From positions 1,411,501 through 1,475,500 of the forward strand of contig NZ_CP144212.1 of the NCBI RefSeq assembly GCF_041378895.1: 64,000 nt of DNA, given 5' to 3'. Made by a program: the position numbers and the translations under genes. The notes beneath the pieces were generated by a model. That model was not told the origin of the DNA, did no database searches, and worked only from the letters and a program-made list of their open reading frames with translations. This document shows positions 16,031 through 24,406 of the stretch, piece by piece. Position 1 is the stretch's first letter, and the number at the start of each line of letters is the position of its first letter. Source of the stretch: Dechloromonas sp. ZY10 (GTDB lineage: Bacteria > Pseudomonadota > Gammaproteobacteria > Burkholderiales > Rhodocyclaceae).

Positions 16031-17452
16031 TTACTGTGCTCCCTTGTTGCGATTGGCGTGGGCGACCAGCGCGGCGATCACGCACGAGGCAGTCCGCGTT
16101 TCGGCGGTGTCGGCGCGGCTGGTCAGGACGATGGGTACCTTGGCGCCGAGGACGATGCCGGCCGTCAGCGCGTTGGCGAGATATTCAAGTTGCTTGGCAA
16201 CCATGTTGCCGGATTCGAGGTCGGGGACGACCAGGATTTCGGCGTGGCCGGCGACCGCCGACTTGATTCCCTTGGTTTTGGCGGCGACGATCGAGACTGC
16301 GTTGTCGAAGGCCAGCGGACCGTCGAGCAGGCCGCCCTTGATCTGGCCACGGTCGGCCATTTTGCACAGGGCGGCGGCATCGAGCGTGGACTGGATCTTG
16401 GGATTGACTGTCTCGACGGCCGAAAGGATGGCTACCTTGGGTTCGGCGATGCCGATCACGTGGGCGAGGTCGATCGCGTTCTGGATGATGTGCACCTTTT
16501 CTTCCAGCGTCGGTGCGATGTTGATCGCCGCATCGGTGATCAGCAGCGGCCGGTGATAGGTTGGCACGTCCATCAGGAAGACGTGGCTGATCCGGCGCGA
16601 GGTACGCAGGCCGGCGGCCCGGCTGACCACTTCGCCCATCAGTTCGTCGGTATGCAGACTGCCTTTCATCAGCGCTTCGGCATCGCCGGTCCGGACCAGT
16701 GAAACCGCCAGCGCAGCGGCATCGTGACTGTGCGCGGCATGCACGATGCGGATGCCGTGCAGGTCGATGCCGAATTCCTCGGCCACCGCGCGAATCTTGT
16801 TTTCCGGGCCGACCAGGATGGGTTCGATGATCCCGGCCTGAAAAGCCTGCACCGGGCCTTTGAGCGACTCCTTGTCGCACGGGTGGGCGACGGCGGTCGG
16901 GATCGGCTCCAGGCCCTTGACCCGTTGCAACAGGTGGGTGTAACGCTCGTGCTTGTCGTCAATGTGGATTTCCGGCAGATACACTTCCTGCAGGTGGCTG
17001 ACCTTTTCGCTCGGGGCGAGTACTTCGACGCTACCGCGCACGACCTGCAGGCCTTCCTGGTTGGTGCATACGCAGTCGAACAGGACATGCTGGTTGTGCG
17101 CGAATTTCTGCTTGGCGGTGACGGTGATGGTCACTGTGTCGCCGATGCTGACCGGGCGGGCAAAGTGCAGCGACTGGTCGATCAGGATGGTGCCCGGGCC
17201 GGGAAACTGGGTGCCGAGGATGGTCGAAATCAGCGAACCGCTCCACATCCCGTGCGCCATCACCTCGCGGAACAGGCCGCTGTGCGAGTACTCGGGGTTG
17301 GCGACACCGGGGTTGATCTCGCCGGTGAGGACGGCGAACAGCTTGACGTCCTCGGGCATCAGCGTCTTGGTCAGCGAAGCACTTTCGCCGACGTGAATTT
17401 CGTTGAAGGTCTTGTTGACCACATGGCGTTGTTCGCCGTTGTTGCTGTGCAT
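16031..17452 (-). CDS. MaoC-like hydratase / phosphate acetyl- or butyryltransferase fusion
   Basis: A 473-residue fusion. Residues about 10-140 form a MaoC-type hot-dog domain (FNEIHVGESASLTKTL, then LTGEINPGVANPEY, HGMWSGSLISTILG, PGPGTILIDQSLHFARPV), normally an R-specific enoyl-CoA hydratase. Residues about 160-473 form a phosphotransacetylase/phosphotransbutyrylase domain (AAALAVSLVRTGDAEALMKG, ADRGQIKGGLLDGPLAFDNA, GHAEILVVPDLESGNMVAKQ). Coupled to ackA three bases downstream, it probably makes acetyl phosphate from acetyl-CoA. The hydratase half could pass R-3-hydroxyacyl-CoA to the PHA synthase encoded elsewhere in the window. This fusion is known in proteobacteria; its substrate chain length is not decided by sequence. 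Confidence 0.88.
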   Translation of the reverse strand: MHSNNGEQRHVVNKTFNEIHVGESASLTKTLMPEDVKLFAVLTGEINPGVANPEYSHSGLFREVMAHGMWSGSLISTILGTQFPGPGTILIDQSLHFARPVSIGDTVTITVTAKQKFAHNQHVLFDCVCTNQEGLQVVRGSVEVLAPSEKVSHLQEVYLPEIHIDDKHERYTHLLQRVKGLEPIPTAVAHPCDKESLKGPVQAFQAGIIEPILVGPENKIRAVAEEFGIDLHGIRIVHAAHSHDAAALAVSLVRTGDAEALMKGSLHTDELMGEVVSRAAGLRTSRRISHVFLMDVPTYHRPLLITDAAINIAPTLEEKVHIIQNAIDLAHVIGIAEPKVAILSAVETVNPKIQSTLDAAALCKMADRGQIKGGLLDGPLAFDNAVSIVAAKTKGIKSAVAGHAEILVVPDLESGNMVAKQLEYLANALTAGIVLGAKVPIVLTSRADTAETRTASCVIAALVAHANRNKGAQ

Positions 17453-17478
17453 GTGCTTTCTCCCTGCAATGAACGGAT

Positions 17479-17961
17479 TCAGGCGCGGGTTGCGACGCGT
17501 CGTTCGTGGGCGGCGGTGGCCGCCGGAATGTCGATGTCGAGGTCAGGGCAGAGGGCTTGCAGCCTTTCAATCACCCAGGGATTGGCCTCGTAGGTGAACT
17601 CCCGCGCCTCCAGCGGTGCGCCGCTGAAGGCTTCGACAAACAGTGCGACGGCGGCTGAGCGGCTGACCCCGTACTCGCAATGCACCATTACCGACATGGC
17701 AAACGGAGCGCGATGGATTTCGTCGACGAAATCGCGAATCCGGCGCGCCATCATCTGGTCGAACAGTCCGGGCAGCGCCGGCATGAATTCGTCGGCCGGC
17801 ACTGCGTCGAAGAAGGAGAGGCGCAGGACATGCCGGAATAGCGGATCGAGCCGGGCTTCCGGCGTGGTTGGATCGGTGATCGAAATCACCGCCATGTACG
17901 GGTTGCCGGCCAGCGATTCGGCGAGCTTGCGCGAGGTGTAAAAGACGTGGTTGATGGTCAT
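17479..17961 (-). CDS. Dual-specificity/tyrosine-phosphatase-like protein
   Basis: A 160-residue cytoplasmic protein with the phosphatase P-loop HCEYGVSRSAAVA (HCxxGxxRS), about residues 93-105, preceded by a hydrophobic strand (FAMSVMV). A general-acid Asp could lie in FFDAVPADEF (about 50-59) or FDQMMARRIRDF. Length and fold order fit compact cysteine phosphatases of the DSP/PTP class. A 30-bp gap carrying a dispersed palindrome separates it from the kinase-like gene transcribed just before it, and the MaoC-Pta gene follows 27 bp later. The substrate is unknown; the neighbouring kinase-like protein is an attractive partner. Confidence 0.75.
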   Translation of the reverse strand: MTINHVFYTSRKLAESLAGNPYMAVISITDPTTPEARLDPLFRHVLRLSFFDAVPADEFMPALPGLFDQMMARRIRDFVDEIHRAPFAMSVMVHCEYGVSRSAAVALFVEAFSGAPLEAREFTYEANPWVIERLQALCPDLDIDIPAATAAHERRVATRA

Positions 17962-17962
17962 G

Positions 17963-17991
17963 TCACGGTCGACGGAAAAAATGCCGGTTTT
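17963..17991. repeat. Dispersed GGTCGACC element, degenerate copy in an operon junction
   Basis: TCACGGTCGACGG followed by AAAAAATGCCGGTTTTT occupies essentially the whole 30-bp space between the kinase-like gene and the phosphatase gene. The form TCACGGTCGAC(N)G...GAAAAA is shared with the in-frame copies at 27550 and 43681. Confidence 0.65.
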
Positions 17992-18570
17992 TCATTCCAT
18001 GAATACCGGATCGGAAAAAACCAGGGTGCCGTCCTTGCGCATCATCAGGTTATCGGCCTTGATCAGGTCGGGCAGCGCGTCGTATTCGGCAGAGAATTCC
18101 TCCAGTGCCTTCAGCGACTCCTGCAGGGCATCGCTCCATCCCATCGGCGTCACTGCCAGGTGGTGCAGCGCGATGCGGCCCATGTCGTGGGCAAAATTGC
18201 GCCAGGCCATGCAGGCATCAAAGTACGAGGTGGAAATCTTGGTTGCCAGTTCGACCGCGTCGCCCTGGCCGGGCAGTGGATAGAGCCGTTCAACCTCGAC
18301 GATGTGGAAGGGGAAACCACGGCTCGACTTGCCGACTGTGCCGTGATCGGCAAAAACCACCGGGAAATGGCGGCCGGTCGGGCGGTCGGGGGCGGTGTAA
18401 TAGGCGTAGTCGGTCGGTGACGAGAGGATCTTGAAAACACGTTCCTGGCCGTCGACGGTATCGGCTTCGACGACGATGGTGCTTTCGCCGCGCCCGATTT
18501 CACGGCGCCCCTTGAGCAGGGGGTGGTCCGGAACCGGATCGGCAATGATCGGTGTGGCGTTGCTGTCCAT
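17992..18570 (-). CDS. Kinase-fold-like hypothetical protein
   Basis: A 192-residue protein with faint kinase-like features. Near residues 27-48 a GRGESTIVVEAD segment followed by RVFKI resembles a glycine-rich loop plus the ATP-binding Lys. Near 170-190 DLIKADNLMMRKDGTLVFSDPVF resembles the catalytic-loop and DFG segments of protein or aminoglycoside kinases (D-x4-DN ... D-G-x-x-V-x-x-D-P). The HRD motif proper is missing, so catalysis is uncertain. The start at 18570 follows GGAG, while an upstream in-frame ATG at 18621 lacks one. It lies between fabI and a cysteine phosphatase on the same strand. A phage- or plasmid-type kinase-like family is the best guess. Confidence 0.5.
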   Translation of the reverse strand: MDSNATPIIADPVPDHPLLKGRREIGRGESTIVVEADTVDGQERVFKILSSPTDYAYYTAPDRPTGRHFPVVFADHGTVGKSSRGFPFHIVEVERLYPLPGQGDAVELATKISTSYFDACMAWRNFAHDMGRIALHHLAVTPMGWSDALQESLKALEEFSAEYDALPDLIKADNLMMRKDGTLVFSDPVFME

Positions 18571-18686
18571 GGGCGACTCCACGAGCTGGAAATGAAGGCG
18601 GATGACACCGGCAGGCGCCATCCGGACTCCCTATTGTGCGCCCAAGCCCGATACCAGCGCCAGCCGGCGTCGGGCCTGGGACGGGA

Positions 18687-19469
18687 TCAGGCGACGATAT
18701 GGGCGCCGGCGTCGACGTAGATGGTCTGCCCGGTCATCCCTGACGAACCCGGGGTGCACAGGAAAGCAGTCAGCGCGCCGACTTCCTCGATGGTCACGGT
18801 GCGGCCGAGCGGCGCCTTCTGCGCGTCGGATTCGAGCAGGTTGTTGAAGTTGGCGATCCCGGAGGCGGCGCGGGTCATGATCGGGCCGGGCGACACGGCG
18901 AAGACGCGGATGCCCTTGGGGCCGAGGTCGTAGGCCATGTAGCGGACAGCCGATTCGAGCGCCGCCTTGATGATGCCCATCACGCCGTAGTTGCGGACCA
19001 CGCGCTCGGCGCCCAGATAGGACATGGTGATCAGCGAGCCGCCGTGCGCCATCAAGGGCTCCAGCGCCTTGGCCATGCGCAGGAAGCTGTGGCAGGAGAC
19101 GTTCATCGCGGCGTCGAAACCGGCTTCGGTGGCGTCGATGACGCGGCCGTGCAGGTCGTCGGCGTTGCAGAAGGCCATCGAGTGGATCGCGAAGTCGATT
19201 TCGCCGAAGGCGGCGCCGCATTCGGCGATCACGTTTTCCAGGCAGCCCGGTTCGGATACGTCGAGCTTCAGGAAGCGCTTGGCACCGAGGGCTTCGGCCA
19301 GCGGCTGGGTGTACTTGGCGGTCTTGTCGTTCTGGTAGGTCACGGCGATTTCGCCGCCCAGTTCGACGATGGCCTTGGCAACTGCATAGGCGATCGACTT
19401 GTCGTTGGCAATGCCGGTGACAATGCCTTTTTTGCCGGCGAGCGGCAGGGCCTGGTTGGTGAGGTTCAT
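18687..19469 (-). CDS. fabI: Enoyl-[acyl-carrier-protein] reductase (NADH)
   Basis: A 260-residue short-chain dehydrogenase-type enoyl-ACP reductase that completes each fatty acid elongation cycle in the cytosol. It has the FabI-type nucleotide motif KKGIVTGIANDKSIAY, GEIDFAIHSMAF and the catalytic block SYLGAERVVRNYGVMGIIKA, with the Tyr-x6-Lys pair. SPGPIMTRAASGI and TGQTIYVDAGAHI are also present. The start at 19469 follows GGAAGAG; longer in-frame starts only add a non-conserved leader. It is divergent from hoxF. Confidence 0.93.
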   Translation of the reverse strand: MNLTNQALPLAGKKGIVTGIANDKSIAYAVAKAIVELGGEIAVTYQNDKTAKYTQPLAEALGAKRFLKLDVSEPGCLENVIAECGAAFGEIDFAIHSMAFCNADDLHGRVIDATEAGFDAAMNVSCHSFLRMAKALEPLMAHGGSLITMSYLGAERVVRNYGVMGIIKAALESAVRYMAYDLGPKGIRVFAVSPGPIMTRAASGIANFNNLLESDAQKAPLGRTVTIEEVGALTAFLCTPGSSGMTGQTIYVDAGAHIVA

Positions 19470-19723
19470 GCTGTTCTCTTCCCTGTGCTTGGTTTGCAAA
19501 ATGCTGCTGTGCATCAATTGAACTCCTGTTGTGCTCTTGCGGCAAGGGGTTTTCGATGCTGTAGTGCAACAAGATTGTGTCACAAGCAGGTTGCAGCGGG
19601 ATGACGTGGCGGAGTGCTTCTGCCGCAGTCAGCCGGGTTTTCTCGGCGTCGTTTGATCTGGCGCAAAAAAACACCAGGTCCGGCTGCTAACCTGTGGGCA
19701 TCGAGCGGGCACTCATGGGGGAG
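19470..19723. promoter_or_regulatory. Divergent fabI-hoxF intergenic region
   Basis: This 254-bp region must hold the fabI and hoxF promoters. I looked for a sigma-54 element (TGGCAC-N5-TTGC) expected for HoxA-type control and for an FNR box and found no convincing match. The only near-match is TTTGATCTGGCGCAA at about 19649-19663, which has one good FNR half-site. Confidence 0.4.
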
Positions 19724-19729
19724 ATGATG

Positions 19730-21619
19730 ATGCAGGCGAACGATAGACAGTCCGAAGCGGTGGCCGGGGTTGTCGACCGGGTGGTGGCGCATTACCGTGG
19801 CGATCCGAGTTGCATGGTCCAGATTCTGCGCGAAATTCAGGAGGCGCGGGGCTGGATTGAGCCTGCGGCGATTGACCGGTTGCAGACGGTGCTGGCGGTG
19901 CCGCGCACCAAGATCGAGGGCGTCGCCGGGTTCTATTCCTTTTTCCACACCCGGCCGGTGGGTCGCTACCGGCTGCTCTTCTCCGACAACATCACCGACC
20001 GCATGCAAGGCTCGGCGGCGTTGCTCGAACGCCTCTGTTCGGCGCTGTGGATCGAGCCGGGCAAGGTTTCCGAGGACGGGCTGGTCAGCGTCGACCGCAC
20101 TTCCTGCACCGGTTTGTGCGATCAAGGGCCGGGCCTGCTGGTCAATTTGCGTGCCATCGGCCGGTTGACCGTGGAACGCATCGACCGCATCGTCGAACTG
20201 GTGCGTGACGAGGTGCCGCTGGCCGACTGGCCGGCGGAGTTCTTCGTGATCGAGGACAACATCCGCCGCGCCGATATCTTGCTCGCCACCCCCTTTGCTC
20301 CTGGCGATGCCTTGCGTGCGGCGCAGGCGCGGGTACCCAGCGACGGCCTCGCCGCCGCCAACCTGCGCTCCTGGCGCGAAGGCTTGCCGACTGGACTCGG
20401 CGGCCCGGCGGCGATGCTCGACGAAATCAAGCGCGCCAACCTGCGTGGGCGCGGCGGCGCCGGCTTCATGACCGGGCTCAAGTGGGAGGCTTGTCGCAAC
20501 GCGCCGCTCAAGGCTGGGCAGCAGCGTTTCGTGGTCTGCAATGCCGACGAGGGCGAGCCCGGCACCTTCAAGGACCGGGTGTTGCTGACCACACGCGCCG
20601 ATCTGGTATTCGAGGGGATGACCGTCGCCGCCTACGCCATCGGCGCCCAGCGCGGCTTTCTCTACCTGCGCGGCGAATATCGCTACCTGCTCGACGACCT
20701 CAACGCGGTGCTTGAACGCCGCCGTCGCGACGGCCTGCTTGGCAGTGACATCGGGGGGATCCCCGGTGCCGATTTCGAGATCGAAATTCATGTTGGAGCA
20801 GGGGCCTACGTCTGTGGCGAAGAGTCGGCGCTGATCGAGTCGCTCGAAGGCAAGCGCGGCACGCCGCGCAACCGTCCGCCCTTCCCGGTGACCAACGGCT
20901 ATCTCGACCAGCCGACGGTAGTCAATAACGTCGAAACCTTCGCCGCCGCAGCCCTGATCGCGCTAAAAGGCGGTGACTGGTACGCGGCCATCGGCACTCG
21001 TCATTCGGCCGGGACCAAGCTTCTGTCGGTGGCCGGCAATTGTTCCCGACCCGGCATCTACGAATATCCTTTCGGCGTCAGTATCCGTCAGGTGCTGGCC
21101 GACTGCGGTGCGACCGATCCGCAGGCGGTGCAGGTCAGCGGTCCCTCCGGGGTCTGCCTCGGTGATGCCGAGTTCGACCGCTGCATCGGCTTCGAGGACA
21201 TTCCTACTGCCGGCGCCTTCACCGTCTTCGACCGGAGCCGCGACATGTTCGAGGTGGCGCGCAATTACGTACATTTCTTCCAGCACGAGAGTTGTGGCTT
21301 CTGCACTCCGTGCCGGGTTGGTACCTCGCTGTTGAAGAACCTGATGGACAAACTGCACCAGGGCTGCGGCTCGCCCTACGATTTCGGCGAAATCGAAAAG
21401 CTCAACCAGTTGCTGCAGACGATGAGCCATTGTGGCCTCGGCCATACCGCCTGCAACCCGGTGCTCGACACCATCGCCCGCTTCCGCCCGGCCTACGAGC
21501 GGCGGATGCGGCAGCAGGAGTTCGCCCCTGCCTTCGACCTTGACCGGGCGCTGGCGGCGGCGCGGCAGATGACCGGGCGCGACGATGCCGGCGCGCACTT
21601 CCTCGATCAGGAGGCATGA
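19730..21619 (+). CDS. hoxF: NAD-reducing hydrogenase diaphorase subunit HoxF
   Basis: A 629-residue fusion of NuoE-like (about 1-165) and NuoF-like (about 200-600) domains. It binds FMN and NAD(H) and passes electrons to the HoxU/HoxYH module. It has GRGGAGFMTGLKWEAC (FMN/NAD), NADEGEPGTFKDR, GAGAYVCGEESALIESLEGK and the [4Fe-4S] ligands SCGFCTPCRVGT plus a distal Cys in CGLGHTACNP. In the NuoE part only one Cys pair (SCTGLC) is visible; LFSDNITDRMQG stands where the first pair usually lies, so the N-terminal [2Fe-2S] site looks incomplete. GGGGGAG precedes three consecutive ATGs, and the third, at 19730, has the best spacing. It is the first gene of hoxFUYHW. Confidence 0.92.
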   Translation: MQANDRQSEAVAGVVDRVVAHYRGDPSCMVQILREIQEARGWIEPAAIDRLQTVLAVPRTKIEGVAGFYSFFHTRPVGRYRLLFSDNITDRMQGSAALLERLCSALWIEPGKVSEDGLVSVDRTSCTGLCDQGPGLLVNLRAIGRLTVERIDRIVELVRDEVPLADWPAEFFVIEDNIRRADILLATPFAPGDALRAAQARVPSDGLAAANLRSWREGLPTGLGGPAAMLDEIKRANLRGRGGAGFMTGLKWEACRNAPLKAGQQRFVVCNADEGEPGTFKDRVLLTTRADLVFEGMTVAAYAIGAQRGFLYLRGEYRYLLDDLNAVLERRRRDGLLGSDIGGIPGADFEIEIHVGAGAYVCGEESALIESLEGKRGTPRNRPPFPVTNGYLDQPTVVNNVETFAAAALIALKGGDWYAAIGTRHSAGTKLLSVAGNCSRPGIYEYPFGVSIRQVLADCGATDPQAVQVSGPSGVCLGDAEFDRCIGFEDIPTAGAFTVFDRSRDMFEVARNYVHFFQHESCGFCTPCRVGTSLLKNLMDKLHQGCGSPYDFGEIEKLNQLLQTMSHCGLGHTACNPVLDTIARFRPAYERRMRQQEFAPAFDLDRALAAARQMTGRDDAGAHFLDQEA

Positions 21620-21620
21620 G

Positions 21621-22346
21621 ATGAGCCAGACCTTCACCCTCGACGGACTGAGTATTCCCTTTACCGAAGGCGAAACCATCATCCAGGCGGCGACGCGGGC
21701 CGGCGTCTTCATTCCGCACCTGTGCTACCACCCGGAGTTCAAGCCGCACGGTTCGTGCAAGCTGTGCACGGTCAAGGTCAATGGCCGCCATACCGCGTCG
21801 TGCACCTTGCGCGCCGCCGCCGGCATGGTGGTCGAGAACAATACCGAGGAACTCAACGCCGAGCGGCGGGCGCTGACCCAGATGCTGTTCGTCGAAGGCA
21901 ACCATTTCTGCCCCTCGTGCGAAAAGAGCGGCCACTGCCAGTTGCAGGCCACCGCCTACCACCTCGGGATGATGAGTCCGCACTACGACCACTTTTTCCC
22001 CGACCGGCCGGTCGACGCCTCGCACCCGGAGGTGCTGCTCGATTTCAACCGCTGCATCCTTTGCTCGCTGTGCGTGCGCGCCAGCCGCGACGTCGATGGC
22101 AAGAACGTGTTCGCGCTGTCCGGGCGCGGAATCCGCACCCAGCTGATCGTCAATGCCAAGTCCGGCCGGCTGGCCGACACCGATTTCACGGTCGACGACA
22201 AGGCGGCGCACATTTGCCCGGTCGGCGTGATCCTGAAAAAGCGTCGCGGCTTCGCTGTGCCGATCGGCGAGCGACCGTACGACCGTGCCCCCTTGTCTGA
22301 AACCGCACTGGCCGAGGCTGTTTCGGCCCGGGAGGAGGGCGCATGA
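21621..22346 (+). CDS. hoxU: NAD-reducing hydrogenase diaphorase small subunit HoxU
   Basis: A 241-residue NuoG-N-terminal-like electron-transfer subunit. It has a plant-type [2Fe-2S] domain (HLCYHPEFKPHGSCKLC plus a later SC), a His/Cys-ligated [4Fe-4S] motif (HFCPSCEKSGHC) and a further cluster site (RCILCSLC with downstream HICPVG). It wires HoxF to the hydrogenase small subunit. GGAGG lies seven bases before the ATG, one base after the hoxF stop codon. Its 3' end overlaps hoxY by four bases (ATGA). Confidence 0.93.
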   Translation: MSQTFTLDGLSIPFTEGETIIQAATRAGVFIPHLCYHPEFKPHGSCKLCTVKVNGRHTASCTLRAAAGMVVENNTEELNAERRALTQMLFVEGNHFCPSCEKSGHCQLQATAYHLGMMSPHYDHFFPDRPVDASHPEVLLDFNRCILCSLCVRASRDVDGKNVFALSGRGIRTQLIVNAKSGRLADTDFTVDDKAAHICPVGVILKKRRGFAVPIGERPYDRAPLSETALAEAVSAREEGA

Positions 22347-22897
22347 ACACCACCGCACCGCGCAAACTCAAGGTTGCAACCACCTCGCTGGCTGGCTGTT
22401 TTGGCTGCCACATGTCCTTCCTCGACATCGACGAGCGCTTGTTCGCGCTGCTCGAACACATCGAATTCGACCGCTCGCCGCTGACCGACATCAAGAGCGT
22501 GAGCCCGGATTGCGATATCGGGATCGTCGAGGGCGGGCTGTGCAATGCCGAAAACGTGCACGTCCTGCGCGAGTTCCGCAAGCAGTGCAAGGTGTTGATT
22601 GCCATCGGTGCCTGCGCGATCAACGGCGGCCTGCCGGCGCAGCGCAACCATCTGCCGCTGCCGGTGATCCTCGAAGAGGTCTATCACACCAGCCCCGGCC
22701 TGGCCAACGGCCTGATCCCGAACGACCCGGAACTGCCGCTGCCGCTCAACCAGGTGCACCCGATCCATGAAGTGGTCAAGGTCGATTACTTCATCCCCGG
22801 TTGTCCGCCGTCCGGCGACGCGATCTGGAAGGTGCTGAGCGACCTGCTGGCCGGCCGCGAGCCCGAGCTGGGGCACGGCCTGCTGCACTATGACTAG
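22343..22897 (+). CDS. hoxY: [NiFe] hydrogenase small subunit HoxY
   Basis: A 184-residue small subunit carrying the proximal [4Fe-4S] cluster. Its ligands are visible in AGCFGCHMSFLDID, GLCNAENV/GACAINGG and PGCPPSGDAIW. There is no Tat signal, as expected for a cytoplasmic group 3d enzyme. It overlaps hoxU at ATGA and precedes hoxH by 36 bp. Confidence 0.93.
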   Translation: MNTTAPRKLKVATTSLAGCFGCHMSFLDIDERLFALLEHIEFDRSPLTDIKSVSPDCDIGIVEGGLCNAENVHVLREFRKQCKVLIAIGACAINGGLPAQRNHLPLPVILEEVYHTSPGLANGLIPNDPELPLPLNQVHPIHEVVKVDYFIPGCPPSGDAIWKVLSDLLAGREPELGHGLLHYD

Positions 22898-22933
22898 GAT
22901 TGGGCGCGTGGCGCCGATCAGGAAGGATTGAGC

Positions 22934-24397
22934 ATGAGCTACCAACTGGAAACCGCTGCCCATCCGGAGACGCTGCGCCGGGTGGCGATCGATCCGGTGT
23001 CGCGGGTCGAGGGGCATGGCAAGGTGACCTTGCTGCTCGACGAGCAGAACAAGGTGCACCAGGTGCGCCTGCACATCGTCGAGTTTCGCGGCTTCGAGAA
23101 ATTCATCCAGGGCCGCCCGTACTGGGAGGTGCCGGTGATGGTCCAGCGCCTGTGCGGGATCTGCCCGGTGTCGCATCACCTGGCGGCGGCCAAGGCGCTC
23201 GACCAGGTGGTCGGCGCCCGCCAGCTCACACCGACCGCAGAAAAGCTGCGCCGGCTGATGCATTACGGGCAGATGCTGCAATCGCACGCGCTGCATTTTT
23301 TCCATCTTTGTTCACCTGATCTGCTATTCGGTTTCGACAGCGAGGTGACCCGCCGCAATATCGTCGGCGTCGCCCAGGAACACCCGGAGATTGCCAAGCG
23401 CGGGGTGTTGCTGCGCAAGTTCGGCCAGGAGGTGATCCGCGTCACTTCGGGCAAGCGGGTGCATGGCACCGGCGCGGTGCCGGGCGGGGTGAACAAGGCG
23501 TTGACGGTGGCCGAGCGCGATGAATTGCTGCGCGACATCTACCAGATCGTCGCCTGGTCGCGCGATGCGGTGCACCTGATCCAGAAGGTGCATATGCAGG
23601 ACCCCGGCCTCTACAACAGCTTCGGCATCTTCCGCTCGAACTTCATGTCGCTGGTCGGCCACAACGGCGACCTCGACTTTTATCACGGCACGCTGCGCGC
23701 CCGCGACGACAACGGCAAAGCGATTTTCGACGGCGTCGATTACTGCCAGTATGACCGCTACATCGAAGAGGAAGTGAAGCCGTGGAGCTACATGAAGTTC
23801 CCGTACTTCCGGGCCTTGGGCAAGGAGCACGGCTGGTACAAGGTCGGGCCGCTGGCGCGGGTGCAGAACTGTGACCAGATTCCGACCCCCTTTGCCGAAC
23901 GCGAGCGCAAGGAATTCGTCGATTACGCCGGCGGCTCGCCGCTACATGCGCCGCTGGCCTATCACTGGACGCGGATGATCGAGATGCTGCACGCCGCCGA
24001 AACGATCAAGGACTTGCTGCACGACGACGATTTGCTGGGCGATCACCTGCTGGTCGAAGGCCCGCGGGCTTTTGAGGGGGTCGGCGTGATCGAGGCGCCG
24101 CGCGGCACCTTGTTCCACCATTACCGGGTCGATGAAAACGACTTGGTGACGATGGCCAACCTGATCGTATCGACCACCAACAACAATCAGGCGATGAACG
24201 AGGCGATCCGCCATGTCGCCCGCCGCTACCTGCACGGGCGGGAGATCACCGAGGGCCTGCTCAACCACATCGAAGTCGCGATCCGCGCCTTCGACCCCTG
24301 CCTCTCCTGCGCCACGCACGCGCTGGGCAAGATGCCGCTGGAGGTCGAGCTGATCGATGCTGACGGCGAGCGCGTGCATGCGCTGGCGCGCGGCTGA
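22934..24397 (+). CDS. hoxH: [NiFe] hydrogenase large subunit HoxH
   Basis: A 487-residue catalytic subunit that binds the NiFe(CN)2CO centre. The L1 motif RLCGICPVSHH (Cys74, Cys77) and the L2 motif DPCLSCATH (Cys456, Cys459, His462) supply all four metal cysteines. The 25 residues after His462 form a normal C-terminal extension for removal by the endopeptidase encoded next. GGAAGGA precedes the ATG at 22934. Together with HoxFUY it forms a soluble, reversible NAD-linked hydrogenase. Accessory hyp genes are not in this window. Confidence 0.95.
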   Translation: MSYQLETAAHPETLRRVAIDPVSRVEGHGKVTLLLDEQNKVHQVRLHIVEFRGFEKFIQGRPYWEVPVMVQRLCGICPVSHHLAAAKALDQVVGARQLTPTAEKLRRLMHYGQMLQSHALHFFHLCSPDLLFGFDSEVTRRNIVGVAQEHPEIAKRGVLLRKFGQEVIRVTSGKRVHGTGAVPGGVNKALTVAERDELLRDIYQIVAWSRDAVHLIQKVHMQDPGLYNSFGIFRSNFMSLVGHNGDLDFYHGTLRARDDNGKAIFDGVDYCQYDRYIEEEVKPWSYMKFPYFRALGKEHGWYKVGPLARVQNCDQIPTPFAERERKEFVDYAGGSPLHAPLAYHWTRMIEMLHAAETIKDLLHDDDLLGDHLLVEGPRAFEGVGVIEAPRGTLFHHYRVDENDLVTMANLIVSTTNNNQAMNEAIRHVARRYLHGREITEGLLNHIEVAIRAFDPCLSCATHALGKMPLEVELIDADGERVHALARG

Positions 24398-24406
24398 GGC
24401 ACCATC

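Noticed and set aside
14747-16702. Long plus-strand frame antisense to ackA and the MaoC-Pta gene
   Set aside because: It mirrors high-GC codon bias of the recognised minus-strand genes. Its translation has no known motif and it has no ribosome site.
19470-19729. Sigma-54 promoter for the hox operon
   Set aside because: No TGGCAC-N5-TTGC match with acceptable spacing was found.
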